Shown: piece after piece, positions 60,471 to 64,000 of the stretch
How positions within the stretch are numbered: the first letter of the stretch is position 1
Layout: every line of letters begins with the position of its first letter
Source of the DNA: an uncultured Anaerolineae bacterium
GTDB taxonomy: Bacteria > Chloroflexota > Anaerolineae > CG2-30-64-16
Assembly: GCA_937124585.1 (NCBI GenBank)
Contig: CAKZKT010000127.1
Span: 1-64,000 of the forward strand
Direction: 5' to 3'
Length of the DNA stretch: 64,000 bases
Program-made: the position numbers and the translations under genes
Notes under the pieces: model-generated
What the model was told of the DNA's origin: nothing
What the model saw: only the letters and a program-made list of their open reading frames with translations
The model's database searches: none

Positions 60471-61792
60471 AGCAGCTCCACAAATCGAATTGGGTGCTGA
60501 CGGCGCTGATCGGCGGCGTGGTGGTGCTGACCCTCGTCGGAGTGGGGCTGCTGGGCGCCTACGTTTACCTCTCACGTCAACCGGCCCGGCCGGTCACCTG
60601 GACAAACCCGCTCAGCGCGGTCCGACCGCAGGCAGTAGCGGCCGATCTGGCCGTGTTGACGCTGGCCGGCGAAGGGGACGACCGCGTGATTCGGGCCGCG
60701 CTCGATGCCGGCGAGACGGAAACGGCCTACGCGGTGCTGGCGGCCAGCATTTTGCTGCCGGATAGTCTGCGCAGCGGCCATTGGCTGCTGCTGGCCGATC
60801 GTTATCAGAAAACGGAACCGGAACGCGCCGTCCTGGCGGTGCAGGCGGCGCTCGACATCGCTGCGCTCAGCCCGGCGCTGGGTGACATGGCGCGCGCGGA
60901 GATCTCGCTGCAGGCCGCGCCCCGCTTCGCTGCACTCCAACAGCTGCCCGCGGCACGCCTGACTCTGGCTCAGGCTGAGAGCATCGCCCGCTACAGCCCA
61001 TTCCTGCTGCCTGCCCAGCGCCGTTCGCTTCTGGAGCGCGTCGAAGCCACGTATCGGGCGGTGGGCGATCACGCCCTGGCCGATGCGGTGCGTCGCGATC
61101 TCGATGTGGCCAGCGCCGGGCCCGGCATCGCGCTCGAACCGCCGCAGATTTTGCTCCCCAGCCTGCGCGGAACGATCGTCCTCCCGCCGTCGATGGTCTC
61201 AGCGATCGCCGGCCGCCAGCAAGCCGCCGCGCAGGTGGCCGCGCGCTGGCTCTCATCCAATCCCAGCGGCCGCAAAGCTCTGGCCGAGGCGCTGGGCCAG
61301 GCGCTGCTGGCCGAAGATGCCGCCCGCGCCGAGTTCTACCATTCGGCCAACGAGCTGTCGGCCAACGACCGCCTGGCATTGCTGCACGATCAGATCGCCT
61401 GGCTCAACATCAAATATCGTGTGGCGACGAAGGGCTACGGCGTGGACCCGGTTGCGGCATGGACGGTCGAGGCCGAGGCGCTGCGCCAGGAGCTGGCCAA
61501 CGCGTACACCGACCTGATCAACGGCTATGGCCAGCAGCTCGACAGCCTCGCGCCGGCCGATGCCACCCAGGCGCGCGTGGAGTTGCTGCGTCAGGGGCTG
61601 CTGGCAACCCGCCTCGGCCTCTTTCCGGACTCCGCAGCGGAACAGGCCCTCAGCGCGCAGCTCGCCGATGCCTCGCGCGAGCTGTGGACGCGCCAGGGCA
61701 GCATCGGGCTGGTGAACTCCCTCCAGGAGGTGGAGGGACGCCGCATCTATCTGCTCGCCGGCGCGGATGCTCGCCACGCGCCGGCAAGGTGA
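60467..61792 (+). CDS. Membrane-anchored helical-repeat protein of unknown function
   Basis: 441 residues, one N-terminal membrane anchor at about 9-33 (VLTALIGGVVVLTLVGVGLLGAY) and no other hydrophobic helix. The rest is Ala/Leu-rich alpha-helical with loose TPR-like periodicity (EPERAVLAVQAALDIAALSP; EISLQAAPRFAALQQLP). No named domain recognized. The ATG at 60467 lies downstream of the -10 element; longer frames would start before the predicted transcript. Confidence 0.6.
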   Translation: MKQLHKSNWVLTALIGGVVVLTLVGVGLLGAYVYLSRQPARPVTWTNPLSAVRPQAVAADLAVLTLAGEGDDRVIRAALDAGETETAYAVLAASILLPDSLRSGHWLLLADRYQKTEPERAVLAVQAALDIAALSPALGDMARAEISLQAAPRFAALQQLPAARLTLAQAESIARYSPFLLPAQRRSLLERVEATYRAVGDHALADAVRRDLDVASAGPGIALEPPQILLPSLRGTIVLPPSMVSAIAGRQQAAAQVAARWLSSNPSGRKALAEALGQALLAEDAARAEFYHSANELSANDRLALLHDQIAWLNIKYRVATKGYGVDPVAAWTVEAEALRQELANAYTDLINGYGQQLDSLAPADATQARVELLRQGLLATRLGLFPDSAAEQALSAQLADASRELWTRQGSIGLVNSLQEVEGRRIYLLAGADARHAPAR

Positions 61793-61854
61793 CGGAATTG
61801 CATGTAGTCTGTACCATGTCGGGTTCCCGATTATTTTCACAAGGAGGCCAACGT

Positions 61855-62112
61855 ATGGATTCGGCGATGATCGCCAAGATCAGCAAAGCGCGTGAATACG
61901 CGCAGGAGCCGGAACGGATCAGTTTCAAGAGCTTCACGGTCGAATTCAGCGGCAAACATCAAGCCTATACGATCACCTTCGACAACGGCAATTGGCATTG
62001 CGAATGCGATTTCTTCGAGCAGCGAGGCGTGTGCAGTCACACGATGGCGCTGGAGCGCGTGCTCGGCGTGATGCTGAGCCCGCCCGGCAGTGCAGGGCAG
62101 GAGCAGGCATGA
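61855..62112 (+). CDS. SWIM zinc-finger mini-protein
   Basis: 85 residues. The C-x-C-x(n)-C-x-H motif is NWHCECDFFEQRGVCSH, nearly the whole protein being this domain with a beta-rich lead (SFKSFTVEFSGKHQAYTITFDNG). SWIM fingers bind DNA or protein partners. Here it stands alone, without the SNF2 or transposase partner often seen. AAGGAGG lies 7 bases before the ATG, a strong site. Confidence 0.85.
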   Translation: MDSAMIAKISKAREYAQEPERISFKSFTVEFSGKHQAYTITFDNGNWHCECDFFEQRGVCSHTMALERVLGVMLSPPGSAGQEQA

Positions 62113-62119
62113 GACAAAT

Positions 62120-62147
62120 GGAGAGACGTGGCGTGCCACGTCTCTCC
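62120..62147. repeat. Perfect 13-bp palindrome after the SWIM gene
   Basis: GGAGAGACGTGGC (62120-62132) and GCCACGTCTCTCC (62135-62147) pair perfectly around GT (11-bp stem with a 6-base loop in practice). No U-tract follows, so a mobile palindromic element or processing signal is likelier than a terminator. It lies between the SWIM stop and the ribosome site of the next gene. Confidence 0.85.
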
Positions 62148-62170
62148 GTATATGCGGGAGGAGGCACCGT

Positions 62171-63214
62171 TTGAAGCGACGCTGGCAATTGCTCCTCGGG
62201 ATCGGGGTCAGCCTGCTGTTCCTGTGGCTGGCAGTACAGGGCTTACACATCCAGGAGGTTTGGGCTTATCTGCGCGGGGCCAACTACTGGTGGATCGTGC
62301 CGGGGGTCGTCGTCTATTTTCTGGCGGTTTGGGCGCGCACGTGGCGCTGGTACTATCTCCTGCGGCCGGTTCAGGCCCTGGCCATCCGCCGGCTGTTTCC
62401 CATCGTTTGCATCGGCTATTTCGGCAACAACGTCTTTCCGGCCCGGCTGGGCGAGCTGCTGCGCGCCTACGTGTTGCACCGCGACGCCGGCGTGCCGATC
62501 AGCACCTCGCTGGCGCCCATCATCATCGAGCGCGTCTTCGATGGCCTCGTCATGCTCTTGTTCGTGTTTCTGGCCTTGCCGTTCGTCGGGCCAGAACACA
62601 TCCCTTCCGTCTATCGCGGCGTGGTAATCGGCGCGAGCGTCCTCTTCTTCGGCGCGTTGGCGGTCTTCCTGGCCGCCGCTACAAACCCTCGCCGCGCCGA
62701 CGCCCTTTATCACTTCTTCGCCGACCGTTTCCTGCCGGCCCGCCTGCGCCGGCCAGTGGCGGGCTTCTATCAGCGCTTCATGGCCGGCCTCTCCTTCCTG
62801 CGCAGCGGCCGCGATGTGCTGATGGTCTTCGCGACTTCGGTCGTCATCTGGCTGCTGGAGACGGTCAAGTACTGGTTCGTGATGCACGCCTTCGCATTCG
62901 CCGTGCCTTTCATCGGGCTGATGCTGATGAACGGCGTGGTGAACCTGACCACGACCCTGCCTTCCGCGCCCGGCTATATCGGCACATTCGAGGTAGGCGC
63001 GCGCGTGCTCGAAGCGCTCGACGTGCCGTACAGCCTGGCTTTCGGCTATACGATCGCATTGCACGTGGCGCTGTGGTTCCCGATCACGGCGCTGGGCGGG
63101 TTCTACATGCTGCGGGCCGGCATCCGCTGGCGCGACGCGGCGAGCGCAATGCCGGAACAACCTCTTCCAAAGGGCGATCCGACCGGCGACGGCGACGAGA
63201 GACGGCAGCCGTGA
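62171..63214 (+). CDS. Lysylphosphatidylglycerol synthase-like flippase-domain membrane protein (UPF0104)
   Basis: 347 residues from a TTG at 62171, selected because GGGAGGAGG ends about 7 bases upstream and it is followed at once by a basic N-terminus and the first helix. About eight helices. The family blocks [37 protein letters not shown] and the end [14 protein letters not shown] are seen. No catalytic MprF domain is present, so it is the membrane/flippase part alone, a common stand-alone form near sugar-nucleotide or glycolipid genes. Confidence 0.88.
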   Translation: MKRRWQLLLGIGVSLLFLWLAVQGLHIQEVWAYLRGANYWWIVPGVVVYFLAVWARTWRWYYLLRPVQALAIRRLFPIVCIGYFGNNVFPARLGELLRAYVLHRDAGVPISTSLAPIIIERVFDGLVMLLFVFLALPFVGPEHIPSVYRGVVIGASVLFFGALAVFLAAATNPRRADALYHFFADRFLPARLRRPVAGFYQRFMAGLSFLRSGRDVLMVFATSVVIWLLETVKYWFVMHAFAFAVPFIGLMLMNGVVNLTTTLPSAPGYIGTFEVGARVLEALDVPYSLAFGYTIALHVALWFPITALGGFYMLRAGIRWRDAASAMPEQPLPKGDPTGDGDERRQP

Positions 63215-63242
63215 CGAGCGACACGCAATCGAGGAGGGAGCA

Positions 63243-64000
63243 ATGAAACACATCGCAGTGGTCGGCACCGGCTATGTCGGCCTAGTGACCGGAACTTGCT
63301 TCGCCGACTTGGGCAACAAAGTCATCTGCATTGACATAGACGAGCGCAAGATCGAGGTGTTGCGCTCCGGCGGCGTGCCCATCTATGAGCCGGGCCTCCA
63401 GGAGGTGATCCAGCGCAACGTGGCGGCCGGCCGGCTCTCCTTCACCACCTCCTACGCCGAGGGGCTGCGCGACGCCGAGTTCGTCTTCATCGCAGTCGGC
63501 ACGCCCTCCGGCGTGGACGGCGAGGCCGATCTGCAGTACGTGCGCATGGCGGCCGAGTCCATCGCCCAGACGATGGATCATCCGCTCATCATCATCAACA
63601 AAAGCACGGTGCCCGTGGGCACGGGCGACTGGGTGGCCGACATCATTCGCAAGCACCAGCCGACGCCGATCGAGTTCGCGGTGGTGTCCTGCCCCGAATT
63701 CCTGCGGGAAGGCTCGGCGCTGGCCGATTTCATGGCCCCCGATCGCGTGGTGCTCGGCTCCCTGGATCGCGAAGCAGCGGAGAAAGTGGCGCAGCTGCAT
63801 CTGCCCCTGCGCGCGCCGATCATGGTCACCGATCTGCGCACGGCCGAAATGATCAAGTACGCGTCCAACGCGTTCCTGGCGACGCGCATCTCGTTCATCA
63901 ACGAGATCGCCAACATCTGCGAAAAGCTCGGCGCAGATGTGAAGGAGGTGGCGGCCGGCATGGGTTATGACAAGCGCATCGGCCGCGCCTTTCTGGACGC
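63243..64000 (+). CDS. UDP-glucose 6-dehydrogenase family (3' truncated by window end)
   Basis: 252 residues seen. Rossmann motif [21 protein letters not shown] (GxGxxG at 8-13). [58 protein letters not shown] and [23 protein letters not shown] follow in the UGD order. The catalytic Cys domain lies beyond the window. It makes UDP-glucuronate for envelope sugars. GAGGAGGG lies 3-4 bases before the ATG. Together with the flippase-like gene it suggests a surface-polysaccharide region continuing downstream. Confidence 0.92.
   Translation, partial: MKHIAVVGTGYVGLVTGTCFADLGNKVICIDIDERKIEVLRSGGVPIYEPGLQEVIQRNVAAGRLSFTTSYAEGLRDAEFVFIAVGTPSGVDGEADLQYVRMAAESIAQTMDHPLIIINKSTVPVGTGDWVADIIRKHQPTPIEFAVVSCPEFLREGSALADFMAPDRVVLGSLDREAAEKVAQLHLPLRAPIMVTDLRTAEMIKYASNAFLATRISFINEIANICEKLGADVKEVAAGMGYDKRIGRAFLD

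Overview
The window looks like a chromosomal segment of a high-GC, probably Gram-positive-type (monoderm) environmental bacterium, most likely a Chloroflexota member of the Anaerolineae/Caldilineae kind. This is an inference from gene content: a Tad pilus locus with no outer-membrane secretin, long lipoprotein linkers of Thr-Pro or Val-Glu type before sugar-binding domains, a very large SARP/BTAD regulator, GH42 plus sugar ABC permeases, and abundant short word-like repeats. No rRNA or tRNA gene, CRISPR array, prophage or replication origin was seen.

Layout. 1-3.2 kb: end of rsgA, a histidine phosphatase, a branch-1-like nitrilase and a stand-alone response regulator with its own promoter. 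3.2-17.8 kb (minus strand): a complete Tad/Flp pilus operon running flp, tadE, cpaB, cpaE/tadZ, tadB, tadC, a TPR/beta-propeller protein, cpaF/tadA, a NERD-like membrane protein, three further TadE-type and two TadG-type pseudopilins, and the prepilin peptidase. 18-21.8 kb: a small conserved protein divergent from a 1112-residue BTAD-ATPase-TPR regulator. 21.9-27 kb: two GT-C-like membrane proteins, a Tat-exported DUF362 protein, a terpene-cyclase-fold repeat protein and a DUF192 protein. 27-35.2 kb (minus): sugar ABC transporter (binding protein, two permeases, no ATPase) with a GH42 beta-galactosidase, preceded by an enolase-superfamily sugar-acid dehydratase and an RraA-fold aldolase. 35.3-43.9 kb (plus): cold-shock protein with a structured leader, CitE-like lyase, class-A beta-lactamase-like protein, a DnaE-type polymerase with a degenerate PHP site, an MFS transporter, a tandem palindromic repeat array, a monooxygenase and an Fe-type alcohol dehydrogenase. 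43.9-54.5 kb (minus): an amino-sugar recycling group (GNAT, BadF-type kinase, AnmK, serine hydrolase), an HcnABC-like three-subunit flavin/iron-sulfur amine dehydrogenase, a double GNAT, a Gfo/Idh oxidoreductase and an MFS carrier. 54.5-56.2 kb: a composite minisatellite abutting a decayed IS3 element. 56.2-60.3 kb (minus): P1 peptidase, DUF362, DapA-like and SDR genes. 60.4-64 kb (plus): an anchored protein of unknown function, a SWIM mini-protein, an LPG-synthase-like membrane protein and a partial UDP-glucose dehydrogenase.

How it fits together. The Tad block builds a surface pilus and seems adapted to a single-membrane envelope. The ABC/GH42/dehydratase/aldolase genes form a galactoside-to-sugar-acid catabolic neighbourhood. 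AnmK, the BadF-type kinase and the serine hydrolase point to recovery of cell-wall sugars.

The most unusual property of the window is the density of short iterated or palindromic DNA words belonging to about eight unrelated families. They lie in promoters and intergenic spacers, and in at least two cases they are inserted in frame inside genes.
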